A stretch of 64,000 nucleotides of DNA from Marinactinospora thermotolerans DSM 45154 (GCF_900167435.1 NZ_FUWS01000009.1:124001-188000), one strand, 5' to 3'; shown: positions 50,399 to 60,832, numbered from the stretch's first letter. Numbers and translations are program-made. Notes: generated by a model from the sequence alone, not told the origin.

Positions 50399-51933
50399 CG
50401 AGTGGCCCTGCCACGAGTGGTGGTCCGGCGCTGATGGCGTACGACGACGCCTTGGCCAAGTACGAGCCGGTGCTCGGGCTGGAGACCCACGTCGAGCTGG
50501 GCACCCGCTCGAAGATGTTCTGCTCCTGCGCCACGACGTTCGGCGCCGAGCCCAACACCCAGGTGTGCCCGGTCTGCCTGGCGCTGCCGGGCTCGCTGCC
50601 GGTGGTCAACGGCACGGCGCTCGAGAGCGCGATCCGGCTGGGGCTCGCGTTGAACTGCTCCATCGCCTCGTGGTGCCGTTTCGCCCGGAAGAACTACTTC
50701 TATCCGGACATGCCGAAGAACTACCAGATCTCGCAGTACGACGAGCCGTTGTGCTTCGACGGTCACCTCGACGTCGTCGTCGACACCCCCGAGGGGCCGC
50801 GCGAGTTCCGGGTCGAGATCGAGCGCGTCCACATGGAGGAGGACACCGGTAAGACCGCGCACCTGGGCGGGGCCACCGGACGTATCCACGGCGCCGAGTA
50901 CTCCATCGTCGACTACAACCGGGCCGGCATCCCGTTGCTGGAGATCGTCACCAAGCCGATCGAGCACACCGGCGAACTCGCCCCGCTGGTCGCCCGCGCC
51001 TACGTCACCGAGCTGCGCGACCTGGTCCGCGCGCTGGGCATCTCCGACGTGCGCATGGAGGAGGGGTCGCTGCGCTGCGACGTCAACGTCTCGCTGATGC
51101 CGCGCGGCGCCACCGAGTGGGGAACGCGCAGCGAGACCAAGAACGTCAACTCGCTGCGCTCGGTCGAGCGGGCCGTGCGCTACGAGATCCAGCGGCACGC
51201 CGCCGTGCTGGACTCGGGGGGCCGCGTCGTCCAGGAGACCCGCCACTTCCAGGAGAACACCGGCGGGACCGTCGCGGGCCGCAGCAAGGAGGAGGCGCAG
51301 GACTACCGGTACTTCCCCGACCCCGACCTCGTCCCGGTCGCGCCGAGCGCCGAGTGGGTCGAGGAGCTGCGCGCCGGCCTGCCCGAGCTGCCGGCCGCGC
51401 AGCGCCGGCGGATCAAGGCCGAGTGGAACCTGTCGGACGAGGAGCTGCGCGACCTCGTCAACGCCGACGCCATCGGCCTCGTCGCGGCGACGGTCGACGC
51501 CGGCGCCCCGCCGGCCGAGGCGCGCAAGTGGTGGCTCAACGAGCTGTCGCGCCGCGCCACGGAGTCCGAGGTGGAGCTGGCCGCGCTGTCCATCACGCCG
51601 GCCCAGGTCGCCCGCGTCGTCGAGCTCGTGGCCGAGGGGTCGTTGACCAACAAGCTGGCCCGCCAGGTCATCGACGGCGTCCTCGCCGGCGAGGGCGGGC
51701 CCGACGAGGTCGTCGAGGCCCGGGGCCTCAAGGTGGTCAACGACGACTCCGCGCTCGGCGCGGCTGTCGACCAGGCCATCGCCGACAACCCCGACGTCGC
51801 CGAGAAGGTGCGCGGTGGCAAGATCGCGGCGGCCGGCGCCTTGGTCGGCGCGGTGATGAAGGCCACCCGAGGCCAGGCCGACGCGGGACGGGCCCGCGCG
51901 CTGATCCTGGAGCGCCTGGGCGTGCAGGGGTAG
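50383..51933 (+). CDS. gatB: Aspartyl/glutamyl-tRNA amidotransferase subunit B
   Basis: The 516-residue GatB activates the Glu moiety on tRNAGln. Family features: [23 protein letters not shown] with the zinc-type Cys pairs (CSC... CPVCLALPG), [33 protein letters not shown]-like [12 protein letters not shown], and the C-terminal YqeY-like tail domain. ATG 50383 (MGSAVT) is adopted; ATG 50434 (MAYDDAL), nearer the conserved start, is equally possible since neither has a strong site. It is transcribed apart from gatCA because two surface-protein genes separate them. Confidence 0.95.
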   Translation: MGSAVTSGPATSGGPALMAYDDALAKYEPVLGLETHVELGTRSKMFCSCATTFGAEPNTQVCPVCLALPGSLPVVNGTALESAIRLGLALNCSIASWCRFARKNYFYPDMPKNYQISQYDEPLCFDGHLDVVVDTPEGPREFRVEIERVHMEEDTGKTAHLGGATGRIHGAEYSIVDYNRAGIPLLEIVTKPIEHTGELAPLVARAYVTELRDLVRALGISDVRMEEGSLRCDVNVSLMPRGATEWGTRSETKNVNSLRSVERAVRYEIQRHAAVLDSGGRVVQETRHFQENTGGTVAGRSKEEAQDYRYFPDPDLVPVAPSAEWVEELRAGLPELPAAQRRRIKAEWNLSDEELRDLVNADAIGLVAATVDAGAPPAEARKWWLNELSRRATESEVELAALSITPAQVARVVELVAEGSLTNKLARQVIDGVLAGEGGPDEVVEARGLKVVNDDSALGAAVDQAIADNPDVAEKVRGGKIAAAGALVGAVMKATRGQADAGRARALILERLGVQG

Positions 51934-51954
51934 GCCGGCGCCCGGCGCGGGACT

Positions 51955-51980
51955 CCCGCCGGTCCCCGGGGATCGGCGGG
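51955..51980 (+). terminator. Terminator of gatB
   Basis: CCCGCCGGTCCCC and GGGGATCGGCGGG pair over 13 bp with one G-T pair, 21 nt after the gatB stop. Confidence 0.65.
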
Positions 51981-52038
51981 AGGTGTTCACGTTGTGTGAT
52001 CGTCTTGTCGCCGGGTCTCAGCTTCTTCTCTATCTGGC

Positions 52039-52067
52039 CGTGACCTAGGCGAAATAGCCTGGTCACG
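52039..52067 (+). promoter_or_regulatory. Hairpin/palindrome over promoter of second c-di-GMP enzyme
   Basis: CGTGACC-T-AGGC (52039-52050) pairs with GCCT-GGTCACG (52057-52067) except one bulged T. TAGCCT (52055-52060) inside it fits a -10. About 200 nt of leader then precede the gene, including GCGGGG/CCCCGC near 52098. Confidence 0.45.
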
Positions 52068-52270
52068 TAGAACCAGACGCCCGCGCGCCGCGGGGGTTCC
52101 TCCCCGCTCCGCGTCCGCCCGCAGGTCAGAGCCGACCTCGGGCGACTGCGGCCGGATCCGTGCGGACCGCCCCCTGGGCCGGTCACGACGGGCTCCGGGG
52201 CGATGACTGGAAGGGTGCCCATGTTCACGACATCGGGACGTGCCATCCCGGCGGATTCTCGGGCATCGCG

Positions 52271-54985
52271 ATGAAGGGCGACACCCGGATCTGGCTCGGT
52301 GCCATCGTCTCGGTCGCCCTGCTGTACGCGCTGGGGACGCTCGTCGACACGGGCACCGGCCTGTCGCTGACGGCGCGCGGCGGTACCTGGCCGACCGCCC
52401 TGGCCTCCGGGCTGGCCGCGGCCAGCCTGTTGTTCGCGGCACGTGAGCGTGAGGGCGGGGCGGGGGAGGACGATCCCACGGCCGAGGGCACCGACGGCGT
52501 GGCGGCGCTGCGCTTCCTCGGCCTCGCGGCGTCGGCCTGGTGCGCGGGGGCCGTGGTCTACGGCGCGACCGGCCTGTTCGGTGCGAGCGCGACGTTCTCG
52601 CTGACCTTCGGTGATCTGTTCTCCCTCGCGGCCCTGCCGCTGTTCGTGCTTGGTTTCCTGCGTTTCGCGCCGTTGCCCCAGGGCGTCCGGCCGATATTGC
52701 GGCACGTCACCGACAGCTACGTGTGCGCGGCGGCGGTCTTCGCGGTGGTGTGGTTGCTGCTGTTCGAGCCGCTGTACCGGGACCTGGGCGAGAACCCCGG
52801 GGTGATCGGGCTCGCGCTGGTCTACCCGGTCGCCGACATCGTGGTGCTGTGCCTGCTCGCGCCGCTGGTGTTCACCTCGCCGCACGGCACCCGCCGCGCG
52901 GTGCTGCTGGCGATCGGCGCGTTCGTCATCATCTGCGGTGCCGACCTCATCAGCACCATCACCCGGCTGACGGGCGAGCCCGTCGCGGGGGGCATCGAAT
53001 ACCCGGTGCGGTTGCTGGGGTTCGCGTTGCTGGCCGCGCTGCCGTGGTTGACCCGGGCCGGCGCGGGCTCCCCGCCCCGCCGGATCACCGGACGGGGGCT
53101 CTACCGTTTCGCGCCCGAGATCGCCGCCGCGTTGGCGCTGGCGGTCGCCGCCGTCACCCTGTCGGTCGCCGCCCTGCGCGTCGAGGGGGTGGCGCCGATC
53201 CTGCCGGTGGCGGCCGGGTCGGCCGTGCTGGTCCTGCTGGTACGCCTGTTGGGGCTGCTGGAGGAGAACTCGACGCTGGGCCGCATGGTGGCCACCCGCG
53301 AACGGCACTTCCATGAGCTGGCGCGCAACAGCGGGGATGTCATCCTCATCCTCGACAAGGACGGCACCATCTTCTACGTCAGCCCGGGGGCGGCCGAGAC
53401 GTTCGGCTACCGGCTCGACGACATCCTGGCCGGCCCCGTCACCGACCTGGTGCACCCCGAGGACCTGCCCCGGGTGGGCGCCGCGATGTCGGCGTTCGAG
53501 CGCGGTGCCGGCGAGGGGATGCACCTGCGCATCCGGGTGCGCGCGGCCGACGGCACCTGGCGGCACACCGAGTCCACGGCGTCGCTGTATGAGCGGCCGG
53601 GCGAACCCGACCGGCTGCTCGTCACCACGCGCGACATCAGCGCCCAGGTGGCGCTGGAGGAGCAGGTCAACCATCTGACCTTCCACGACGGCATCACCGG
53701 CCTGCCCAACCGCGCCTACCTGGAGGAGCGCGCCCGCGAGGTCCTGGCGCGCCGGGACCGGGCCGAGACCGGTCCCGACGGGGTGGCGGCGATCTTCCTC
53801 GACCTCGACGGGTTCACGGCGGTCAACGACTCCGCCGGACACTCCTTCGGCGACTACCTGCTGGCCCAGGCGGCCCGCCGGCTGCGGGCCACGATCGGGG
53901 CGGAGGACACCTTGGCGCGCTGGGGGGGTGACGAGTTCGCGCTGCTCATCGAGGACGGGGCGCGTCCGCAGCGGGTCGTCGACCTCGCCGAGCGGCTGGT
54001 GCGGGCCATCGGTGGCGAGCCGTTCCAGATCGCCGATCGCGAGGTGGTGCTGTCGGCGAGCGTGGGGGTGGCCTTCGCCGAGCCGGCGACCGACAGTGGC
54101 GAGCTGCTGCGCAACGCCGACATGGCCATGGCGCGGGCCAAGGAGCTGGGCGCGGGGGGCCGCGTCGAGATCTACGCCGCGCACATGCACACCGAGGTCG
54201 TACGGCGCCTGGAATTCCAGACGCGCCTGCGGCAGGCCCTGGCCGACCGCGAGTTCCTGCTGGAGTACCAGCCGGTGGTCGATCTGGAGAGCTCCCGCGT
54301 GACCGCGGTCGAGGCGCTGGTGCGCTGGCGGGACGAGGACGGGCTGGTGGGGCCCGACGAGTTCCTCGGTCCCGCCGAGGAGTCCGGGCTCATCGTCCCC
54401 CTGGGGGAGTGGATCCTGCGGGAGGCGTGCGCCAAGGTCGCGCTGTGGCGTGCCGCCGACTGGGACATCGGGCTGGCCGTCAACCTGTCGGTCAAGCAGA
54501 TCCTGTCGCCCCGTTTCGTCGAGACGGTCGCCGGGGTGCTCGCCGACACCGGTCTGCCGGCCGACGCGCTGACCTTGGAGGTCGACGAGGAGGTGCTGCT
54601 GGAGAACCCCGGCGACGCCGTGGCCAGCCTGGCCGAGCTGCGTGGCCTGGGGGTCCGACTGGCCATCGACGACTTCGGGATGGGCTACGCCTCGCTGGCC
54701 CACCTGCGGCGGTTGCGCGTGGACGAGATCAAGATCGATCCGTCCTTCATCCGGGACCTGGGCAACGACGGGACGGTGACGCTGCTCACCAGCACGATCA
54801 TCCGGCTGGGCCAGGACCTGGGGGTGCGGGTGATCGCCGAGGGCATCGAGAGCATGGAGCAGCTGGAGCGGTTGCGCGCGATGGGGTGTGTCTACGGGCA
54901 GGGGTTCCTCGTGGCCGGCCCCATGGGGGCCGAGGGTGTCGAGGCCCTTGTCGGGGGCGAGACAGGGACACCACTGGGAAGGTGA
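52271..54985 (+). CDS. Membrane PAS-GGDEF-EAL cyclic di-GMP enzyme (CdgC-like)
   Basis: The 904-residue protein has about nine N-terminal helices (to residue 330), a PAS domain (about 345-465: HFHELARNSGDVILILDKDGTIFYVSPGAAETFGY), GGDEF (about 470-635, intact RWGGDEF but the I-site position reads GAED, not RxxD) and EAL (about 640-895; EALVRW, NLSVKQ, LEVDEEVL, IDDFGMGY, KIDPSF, AEGIES, late Gln in YGQGF intact). Both activities look possible, without classical product inhibition. Location before ilvB and the layout match, from memory, CdgC of Streptomyces. ATG 52271 lacks a clear ribosome site. Confidence 0.92.
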   Translation: MKGDTRIWLGAIVSVALLYALGTLVDTGTGLSLTARGGTWPTALASGLAAASLLFAAREREGGAGEDDPTAEGTDGVAALRFLGLAASAWCAGAVVYGATGLFGASATFSLTFGDLFSLAALPLFVLGFLRFAPLPQGVRPILRHVTDSYVCAAAVFAVVWLLLFEPLYRDLGENPGVIGLALVYPVADIVVLCLLAPLVFTSPHGTRRAVLLAIGAFVIICGADLISTITRLTGEPVAGGIEYPVRLLGFALLAALPWLTRAGAGSPPRRITGRGLYRFAPEIAAALALAVAAVTLSVAALRVEGVAPILPVAAGSAVLVLLVRLLGLLEENSTLGRMVATRERHFHELARNSGDVILILDKDGTIFYVSPGAAETFGYRLDDILAGPVTDLVHPEDLPRVGAAMSAFERGAGEGMHLRIRVRAADGTWRHTESTASLYERPGEPDRLLVTTRDISAQVALEEQVNHLTFHDGITGLPNRAYLEERAREVLARRDRAETGPDGVAAIFLDLDGFTAVNDSAGHSFGDYLLAQAARRLRATIGAEDTLARWGGDEFALLIEDGARPQRVVDLAERLVRAIGGEPFQIADREVVLSASVGVAFAEPATDSGELLRNADMAMARAKELGAGGRVEIYAAHMHTEVVRRLEFQTRLRQALADREFLLEYQPVVDLESSRVTAVEALVRWRDEDGLVGPDEFLGPAEESGLIVPLGEWILREACAKVALWRAADWDIGLAVNLSVKQILSPRFVETVAGVLADTGLPADALTLEVDEEVLLENPGDAVASLAELRGLGVRLAIDDFGMGYASLAHLRRLRVDEIKIDPSFIRDLGNDGTVTLLTSTIIRLGQDLGVRVIAEGIESMEQLERLRAMGCVYGQGFLVAGPMGAEGVEALVGGETGTPLGR

Positions 54986-54986
54986 G

Positions 54987-55001
54987 GTAGGTCGCACCTA
55001 C
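54987..55001 (+). terminator. Small hairpin after second c-di-GMP enzyme gene
   Basis: GTAGGT-CGC-ACCTAC immediately follows the stop codon at 54985; a weak terminator candidate. Confidence 0.4.
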
Positions 55002-55044
55002 GGGACGGTTCCCACCTGCGAGTGAACCGCATGGTGATCATCTT

Positions 55045-55061
55045 GTCTCGAATGTCGAGAC
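55045..55061. promoter_or_regulatory. GTCTC-N7-GAGAC box upstream of ilvB
   Basis: GTCTCGAATGTCGAGAC; with flanks it extends to 9-bp perfect arms TTGTCTCGA/TCGAGACAA around ATG (55043-55063). It ends 39 bp before the -10 and matches boxes before leuB and cimA. The binding protein may be an IclR-type regulator such as NdgR/LtbR (inference). Confidence 0.65.
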
Positions 55062-55076
55062 AAAACGGCGTTTCGG

Positions 55077-55106
55077 TTGACGCGGCGCCACACTCTCCGT
55101 CATCGT
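55077..55106 (+). promoter_or_regulatory. Promoter of ilvB leader
   Basis: TTGACG (55077-55082), 18-nt spacer, CATCGT (55101-55106), then 7 nt to the leader peptide GTG at 55114: a leaderless layout. Confidence 0.65.
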
Positions 55107-55113
55107 TGTCACC

Positions 55114-55164
55114 GTGCAGAGCAACCCGATGATTCTCGTACTTGGCCAGCGCGCAGCAAGCTGA
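55114..55164 (+). CDS. ilvB attenuator leader peptide
   Basis: GTG opens a 16-residue peptide, VQSNPMILVLGQRAAS, with consecutive Ile-Leu-Val-Leu codons as sensors of branched-chain aminoacyl-tRNA. The ILVLG core resembles the leader known before ilvB in Streptomyces (from memory). Its GTG lies 7 nt after the -10, so it is translated from the RNA 5' end. The codons ATT CTC GTA CTT are, for this GC-rich genome, partly rare (ATT, GTA, CTT), which would sharpen pausing. Confidence 0.8.
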   Translation: MQSNPMILVLGQRAAS

Positions 55165-55220
55165 CCAAGCTCTCGTTGCGCGCTCCCCTCAACCGCGTCC
55201 TCGGCGGTGGGGGGTTTTTT
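55148..55220 (+). promoter_or_regulatory. ilvB transcription attenuator
   Basis: An early stem AGCGCGCA (55148-55155)/TGCGCGCT (55177-55184) overlaps the end of the leader peptide. The terminator stem CCCTCAACCGC (55186-55196)/GCGGTGGGGGG (55204-55214) is followed by six T (55215-55220), a rare true intrinsic terminator in this genome. Confidence 0.78.
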
Positions 55221-55260
55221 GTTGCCAGACACACCTACAGCCCTCTCGAAGGATCTAGTG

Positions 55261-57027
55261 ATGACCGAGCAGATGACCGGAGCCCAGTCGCTCATCAGGT
55301 CGCTGGAGCATGTCGGCGTCGACGTGGTGTTCGGAATCCCGGGCGGGGCGATTCTGCCCGCCTACGACCCCCTCTACGACTCCGTCAAGGTGCGCCACAT
55401 CCTCATGCGGCACGAGCAGGGCGCCGGTCACGCCGCCGAGGGGTACGCCTACGCCACCGGACGCCCCGGCGTCTGCATGGCGACCAGCGGTCCCGGGGCC
55501 ACCAACCTGGTCACCCCGCTGGCCGACGCGCACATGGACTCCGTCCCCATGGTCGCCATCACCGGTCAGGTGGCCACGTCCCTGATCGGCACCGACGGCT
55601 TCCAGGAAGCCGACATCTGCGGCATCACGATGCCGATCACCAAGCACAACTTCCTGGTCCGCGAGGCCGCGGACATCCCCCGCACCATCGCCGAGGCCTT
55701 CCACATCGCCTCCACCGGTCGTCCGGGCCCGGTCCTCGTGGACATCGCCAAGGACGCCCTCCAGGCCGCCGTCGAGTTCTCCTGGCCGCAGCGGCTGGAA
55801 CTGCCCGGCTACCGCCCGGTGACCAAGCCCCACGGCAAGCAGGTCCGCGAGGCCGCCCGGATGATCGCCGAGGCCAGGCGTCCGGTCCTCTACGTCGGCG
55901 GAGGCGTCCTCAAGGCCCGGGCGGCCCAGGAACTGCGGGTGCTGGCCGAGCTGACCGGCCTGCCGGTCGTCACCACGCTGATGGCGCGGGGGGCCTTCCC
56001 CGACAGCCACCACCAGCACCTGGGCATGCCGGGCATGCACGGTACGGTCGCCGCGGTCGGCGCCCTCCAGCGGGCCGACCTGATCGTCGCGCTGGGCGCC
56101 CGGTTCGACGACCGGGTCACCGGCAGGCTCGACAGCTTCGCCCCCGACGCCAAGATCGTGCACGCCGACATCGATCCGGCCGAGATCTCCAAGAACCGGC
56201 ACGCCGACGTCCCGATCGTCGGCGACTGCCGCGAGGTCATCGCCGACCTCGTCGTCGCCGTCCGCAACGACCAGGCCGCCGGCCGCCAGGGAGACTACGC
56301 CGCCTGGTGGTCCCAGCTCAACCGGCTGCGCAACGACTACCCGCTGGGCTACGAGGACCCGGGCGACGGCTCGCTCGCCCCGCAGTACGTCATCAAGCGC
56401 CTCGGCGAGATCGTCGGCCCCGAGGCGGCCTACGCCGCGGGCGTCGGCCAGCACCAGATGTGGGCCGCCCAGTTCATCGACTACGAGAACCCGGGCACCT
56501 TCCTCAACTCCGGCGGCGCCGGGACGATGGGTTTCGCGGTCCCGGCCGCCCTGGGCGCGAAGGTCGGTTCCCCGGATCAGACCGTGTGGGCGATCGACGG
56601 CGACGGTTGCTTCCAGATGACCAACCAGGAGCTCGCCACCTGCGCGGTCGAGGGCATCCCGATCAAGGTGGCCGTCATCAACAACGGCAACCTCGGCATG
56701 GTCCGCCAGTGGCAGACCCTCTTCTACGAGGGGCGCTACTCCAACACCAACCTGCACACCGCCCCGGCCCAGGGCAGCGAGAAGGTCCGGATTCCGGACT
56801 TCGTGCGCCTCGCGGAGGCGTACGGTTGTGTCGGACTGCGGTGCGAGCGCGTCGAGGACGTCGACGCCACCATCGAGAAGGCCATGGCCGTCGATGACGC
56901 GCCGGTCGTCGTCGACTTCACGGTCAACCACGACGCGATGGTGTGGCCGATGGTGGGCCCCGGCATCAGCAACGACGACATCCAGTACGCGCGCGACATG
57001 GCGCCGGACTGGGACAACGAGGAATAG
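55261..57027 (+). CDS. ilvB: Acetolactate synthase large subunit IlvB
   Basis: The 588-residue ThDP enzyme joins pyruvate units (or pyruvate and 2-oxobutyrate) in the first common step of Val/Leu/Ile synthesis. The ThDP Glu is in [17 protein letters not shown]/central domain follows; the ThDP-Mg motif [15 protein letters not shown]...NNGNLGMV is near residue 460. Start ATG 55261 has AAGGA 7 nt upstream; an upstream frame from 55207 lies within the attenuator. It heads ilvB-ilvN, and is controlled by leader peptide attenuation. Confidence 0.97.
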   Translation: MTEQMTGAQSLIRSLEHVGVDVVFGIPGGAILPAYDPLYDSVKVRHILMRHEQGAGHAAEGYAYATGRPGVCMATSGPGATNLVTPLADAHMDSVPMVAITGQVATSLIGTDGFQEADICGITMPITKHNFLVREAADIPRTIAEAFHIASTGRPGPVLVDIAKDALQAAVEFSWPQRLELPGYRPVTKPHGKQVREAARMIAEARRPVLYVGGGVLKARAAQELRVLAELTGLPVVTTLMARGAFPDSHHQHLGMPGMHGTVAAVGALQRADLIVALGARFDDRVTGRLDSFAPDAKIVHADIDPAEISKNRHADVPIVGDCREVIADLVVAVRNDQAAGRQGDYAAWWSQLNRLRNDYPLGYEDPGDGSLAPQYVIKRLGEIVGPEAAYAAGVGQHQMWAAQFIDYENPGTFLNSGGAGTMGFAVPAALGAKVGSPDQTVWAIDGDGCFQMTNQELATCAVEGIPIKVAVINNGNLGMVRQWQTLFYEGRYSNTNLHTAPAQGSEKVRIPDFVRLAEAYGCVGLRCERVEDVDATIEKAMAVDDAPVVVDFTVNHDAMVWPMVGPGISNDDIQYARDMAPDWDNEE

Positions 57028-57043
57028 GAAAGGGTCCCGTCCC

Positions 57044-57568
57044 ATGAGCCTGCACACGCTTTCCGTCCTCGTGGAGGACACGCCGGGCGTCTTGGCCCGG
57101 GCGTCCGCGCTGTTCTCCCGCCGCGGTTTCAACATCCACTCCCTCACGGTGGGACCCACCGAGTACGAGGGACTGTCCCGGATGACGATCGTGGTCAACT
57201 GCGACCGCCACCCCTTGGAGCAGGTGACCAAACAGCTCAACAAGCTGGTCAACGTCATCAAGATCGTCGAGATGGACGCCGACGCCTCCGTGCGTCGTGA
57301 ACTGCTGCTGGTCAAGGTCAAGGCAGACGCCGCCAGCCGCAGTCACGTGCTGGAGACCGCCGAGCTGTTCCGGGCGCACGTCGTCGACGTCAGCCCGGAC
57401 GTGGTCGTCATCGAGGCCACCGGCAAGCCCGAGAAGCTTGAGGCGCTGATCCGCAATCTCGAGCCGTTCGGCATCAAGGAGCTGGTGAAGTCCGGTCTGG
57501 TCGCGCTCGGCCGCGGTCCGCGGTCGATCACCGACCGTTCGCTGCGCGCCATCGAGCGCACCGCCTGA
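57044..57568 (+). CDS. ilvN: Acetolactate synthase small (regulatory) subunit IlvN/IlvH
   Basis: The 174-residue subunit gives valine feedback to IlvB. It has an N-terminal ACT domain (MSLHTLSVLVEDTPGVLARASALFSRRGFNIHSLTVG) and the C-terminal ALS-ss domain (RELLLVKVKADAASRSHVLETAELF...IEATGKPEKLEALI). AAAGGG precedes ATG 57044, 16 nt after ilvB. ilvC follows after 55 nt, probably in the same transcript. Confidence 0.96.
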   Translation: MSLHTLSVLVEDTPGVLARASALFSRRGFNIHSLTVGPTEYEGLSRMTIVVNCDRHPLEQVTKQLNKLVNVIKIVEMDADASVRRELLLVKVKADAASRSHVLETAELFRAHVVDVSPDVVVIEATGKPEKLEALIRNLEPFGIKELVKSGLVALGRGPRSITDRSLRAIERTA

Positions 57569-57617
57569 CCTCCCGGGACTCCCGGCTCGTCTGCAGAGAA
57601 GAAGAATCAAGGAGTAA

Positions 57618-58619
<1,002 letters not shown>

Positions 58620-58652
58620 GCCCCTCCGGCGGGACACGGGCCCGCCGTGGAT

Positions 58653-58680
58653 GGCCCGGGCGGCGTCGGCCGCCCGGGCC
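58653..58680 (+). terminator. Terminator of ilvBNC
   Basis: GGCCCGGGCGGC-GTCG-GCCGCCCGGGCC is a perfect 12-bp stem, followed by TTCGTCGTT, 33 nt after the ilvC stop. Confidence 0.75.
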
Positions 58681-58750
58681 TTCGTCGTTCCGGCCGGTCA
58701 TGGCCAGGTCGATGTCACGCCCCTTCTCGGGTCGATCCCGACCGCCGCAC

Positions 58751-58756
58751 TAGACT
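58751..58756 (+). promoter_or_regulatory. -10 element of serA
   Basis: TAGACT fits TANNNT; transcription would begin near 58763, giving a leader of about 80 nt before serA. Confidence 0.45.
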
Positions 58757-58843
58757 TTGCGCAGGCCGTTCCGTCCGCGCACGGTGCGGATACGCCCAAG
58801 CCGCTTCGCGCGCGGCAACGTCGCAACCACGAAGGAACAAGCT

Positions 58844-60430
58844 GTGCCCAAGCCCTCCGTTCTCGTCGCGGAAGAACTCTCGCCCGCTGGTATCGCCCTG
58901 CTGGAGGAGGACTTCGACGTCCGCACCACCAACGGCGCCGACCGGTCCCTGCTCCTGCCGGCCCTCGCCGACGTCGACGCCCTGATCGTGCGCAGCGCGA
59001 CCAAGGTCGATGCCGAGGCGATCGCCGCCGCCCCCAACCTCAAGGTCGTGGCGCGGGCCGGCGTCGGGCTGGACAACGTCGACGTCGAGGCCGCCACCAA
59101 GGCCGGTGTGCTCGTCGTGAACGCGCCCACCTCCAACATCGTCAGCGCCGCTGAGCAGGCCATCAACCTGTTGCTGGCCACCGCCCGTAACACCGCCGCG
59201 GCCCACCGGGCGCTGGTCAACGGCGAGTGGAAGCGTTCCAAGTACACCGGTGTGGAGCTCTACGACAAGACGCTGGGCATCGTGGGCCTCGGCCGCATCG
59301 GTGTCCTGGTCGCCCAGCGGCTGAGCGCGTTCGGTATGAAGGTCATCGCCTACGACCCCTTCGTGCAGCCGGCCCGCGCCGCGCAGATCGGTGTCGAGGT
59401 CGTCGACCTCGACGAGCTGTTGCGCCGTAGCGACTTCATCACGGTCCACCTGCCCAAGAACAAGGACACCCTCGGCCTGATCAGCGACGACGCGTTGAGC
59501 AAGGTCAAGCCGAGCGTGCGCATCGTCAACGCGGCGCGTGGCGGGATCGTCGACGAGGATGCGCTGTACCGGGCCCTCAAGGAGGGACGGGTCGCGGGCG
59601 CGGGCATCGACGTGTTCGCCAAGGAGCCCTGCACGGACAGCCCGCTGTTCGAGTTCGACAACGTGGTCGTGGCCCCGCACCTGGGCGCCAGCACCCACGA
59701 GGCCCAGGAGAAGGCCGGCACGCAGGTCGCCCGTTCGGTGAAGCTGGCCCTGTCCGGGGAGTTCGTCCCCGACGCGGTCAACGTGCAGGGTGGCGCGGTC
59801 GCCGAGGACGTCAAGCCGGGGCTGCCGCTGGCCGAGAAGCTGGGCCGGATCTTCACCGCGCTGGCCGGGGGCGTGCCGGCGCGGGTGGACGTCGAGGTCC
59901 GTGGCGAGATCGCCGTGCACGACGTCAAGGTCGTCGAGCTGGCGGCTCTCAAGGGCGTGTTCCGCGACGTGGTCGAGGAGGCCGTCACCTACGTGAACGC
60001 GCCGCTGCTGGCCAAGGAGCGTGGCGTCGAGGTCACCCTGGTGACCAGCGAGGACAGCCCCGACTGGCGTAACCTCATCCGTGTTCAGGGCACCATGGCC
60101 GACGGTCAGCGGGTGTCGGTGTCGGGCACGTTGTCGGGCCCGCGTCAGACCGAGAAGCTCGTGGAGCTCAACGGTTACGGCATGGAGATCACGCCGACCG
60201 AGCACATGGCCTTCTTCTCCTACGACGACCGCCCGGGCGTGGTCGGCACGGTCGGCGCCCTGCTGGGCGAGGCGTCGGTGAACATCGCCGGCATGCAGGT
60301 CGCCCGTGACCAGGAGGGCGGCAAGGCCCTGATCACGCTGACCGTCGACTCCGTGATCCCCGACGAGACCCTCCAGACGATCTCCGCCGAGATCGGCGCC
60401 GTCACCAGCCGCCGCGTCGACCTGGACTGA
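58844..60430 (+). CDS. serA: D-3-phosphoglycerate dehydrogenase SerA, long form
   Basis: The 528-residue enzyme starts serine synthesis. NAD-binding GLGRIG, catalytic Arg in NAARGGIVDEDAL, His in PHLGASTHEAQEKAG, then an intervening (ASB) domain from about residue 315 and an ACT domain at the C-terminus (FFSYDDRPGVVGTVGALLGEASVNIAGMQVARD), the type-1 layout of mycobacterial SerA with serine feedback. GTG 58844 has AAGGA 7 nt upstream. It has its own promoter and terminator between ilvC and leuB. Confidence 0.96.
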   Translation: MPKPSVLVAEELSPAGIALLEEDFDVRTTNGADRSLLLPALADVDALIVRSATKVDAEAIAAAPNLKVVARAGVGLDNVDVEAATKAGVLVVNAPTSNIVSAAEQAINLLLATARNTAAAHRALVNGEWKRSKYTGVELYDKTLGIVGLGRIGVLVAQRLSAFGMKVIAYDPFVQPARAAQIGVEVVDLDELLRRSDFITVHLPKNKDTLGLISDDALSKVKPSVRIVNAARGGIVDEDALYRALKEGRVAGAGIDVFAKEPCTDSPLFEFDNVVVAPHLGASTHEAQEKAGTQVARSVKLALSGEFVPDAVNVQGGAVAEDVKPGLPLAEKLGRIFTALAGGVPARVDVEVRGEIAVHDVKVVELAALKGVFRDVVEEAVTYVNAPLLAKERGVEVTLVTSEDSPDWRNLIRVQGTMADGQRVSVSGTLSGPRQTEKLVELNGYGMEITPTEHMAFFSYDDRPGVVGTVGALLGEASVNIAGMQVARDQEGGKALITLTVDSVIPDETLQTISAEIGAVTSRRVDLD

Positions 60431-60452
60431 CCAGGCGGGCGTGACGCTGCCC

Positions 60453-60480
60453 GGCCCCCGCGGTGGTGTCCGCGGGGGCC
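60453..60480 (+). terminator. Terminator of serA
   Basis: GGCCCCCGCGG (60453-60463) and CCGCGGGGGCC (60470-60480) form a perfect 11-bp stem, then GTTGTCG. Confidence 0.75.
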
Positions 60481-60511
60481 GTTGTCGTCGGCGCCCGTTC
60501 TGGAGATCTGC

Positions 60512-60529
60512 TCGGACGTCCGATAATCT
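60512..60529 (+). promoter_or_regulatory. Palindrome abutting a -10 in the serA-leuB gap
   Basis: TCGGACGTCCGA (60512-60523) is a perfect 12-bp palindrome directly joined to TAATCT (60524-60529), a -10 candidate. TAAGGAG follows at 60537. It could control the small ORF downstream. Confidence 0.45.
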
Positions 60530-60727
60530 GTCGTCCTAAGGAGTGGACGAACGGTGACCATGCCGCGACTCCACGCGAGCGGCGCCGCGCCGGGGCACCC
60601 GCCCGGGCGGCGCACCCCGGTCCGGCGATCCCGCCGGGGTGACGTGTTCCGGCGGCGCGCCCGGCCCGTACGGGGCCGAACGCGCGAACGCCCCTCTTTC
60701 CGCTTCCGCGTCCCTCGGAGGATCGCC

Positions 60728-60832
60728 GTGTACGAGACCGAACCCACGTCGCCGGAGAGCCACGACGAGGCCGCCCGGGCCCTCCAGACCGCTTTGGACC
60801 GCCGCGACAACGGAGGGCCGTTGCGCGCCTGA
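60728..60832 (+). CDS. Hypothetical 34-residue protein
   Basis: GTG 60728 follows CGGAGGA with 5 nt spacing, a strong ribosome site. The product, beginning VYETEPTSPESHDEAARAL, is an acidic then helical peptide ending RRDNGGPLRA. A longer in-frame reading from GTG 60554 (92 residues, Arg/Pro-rich N-terminus) is possible because TAAGGAG lies 11 nt ahead of it. No family is recognised. Confidence 0.45.
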   Translation: MYETEPTSPESHDEAARALQTALDRRDNGGPLRA

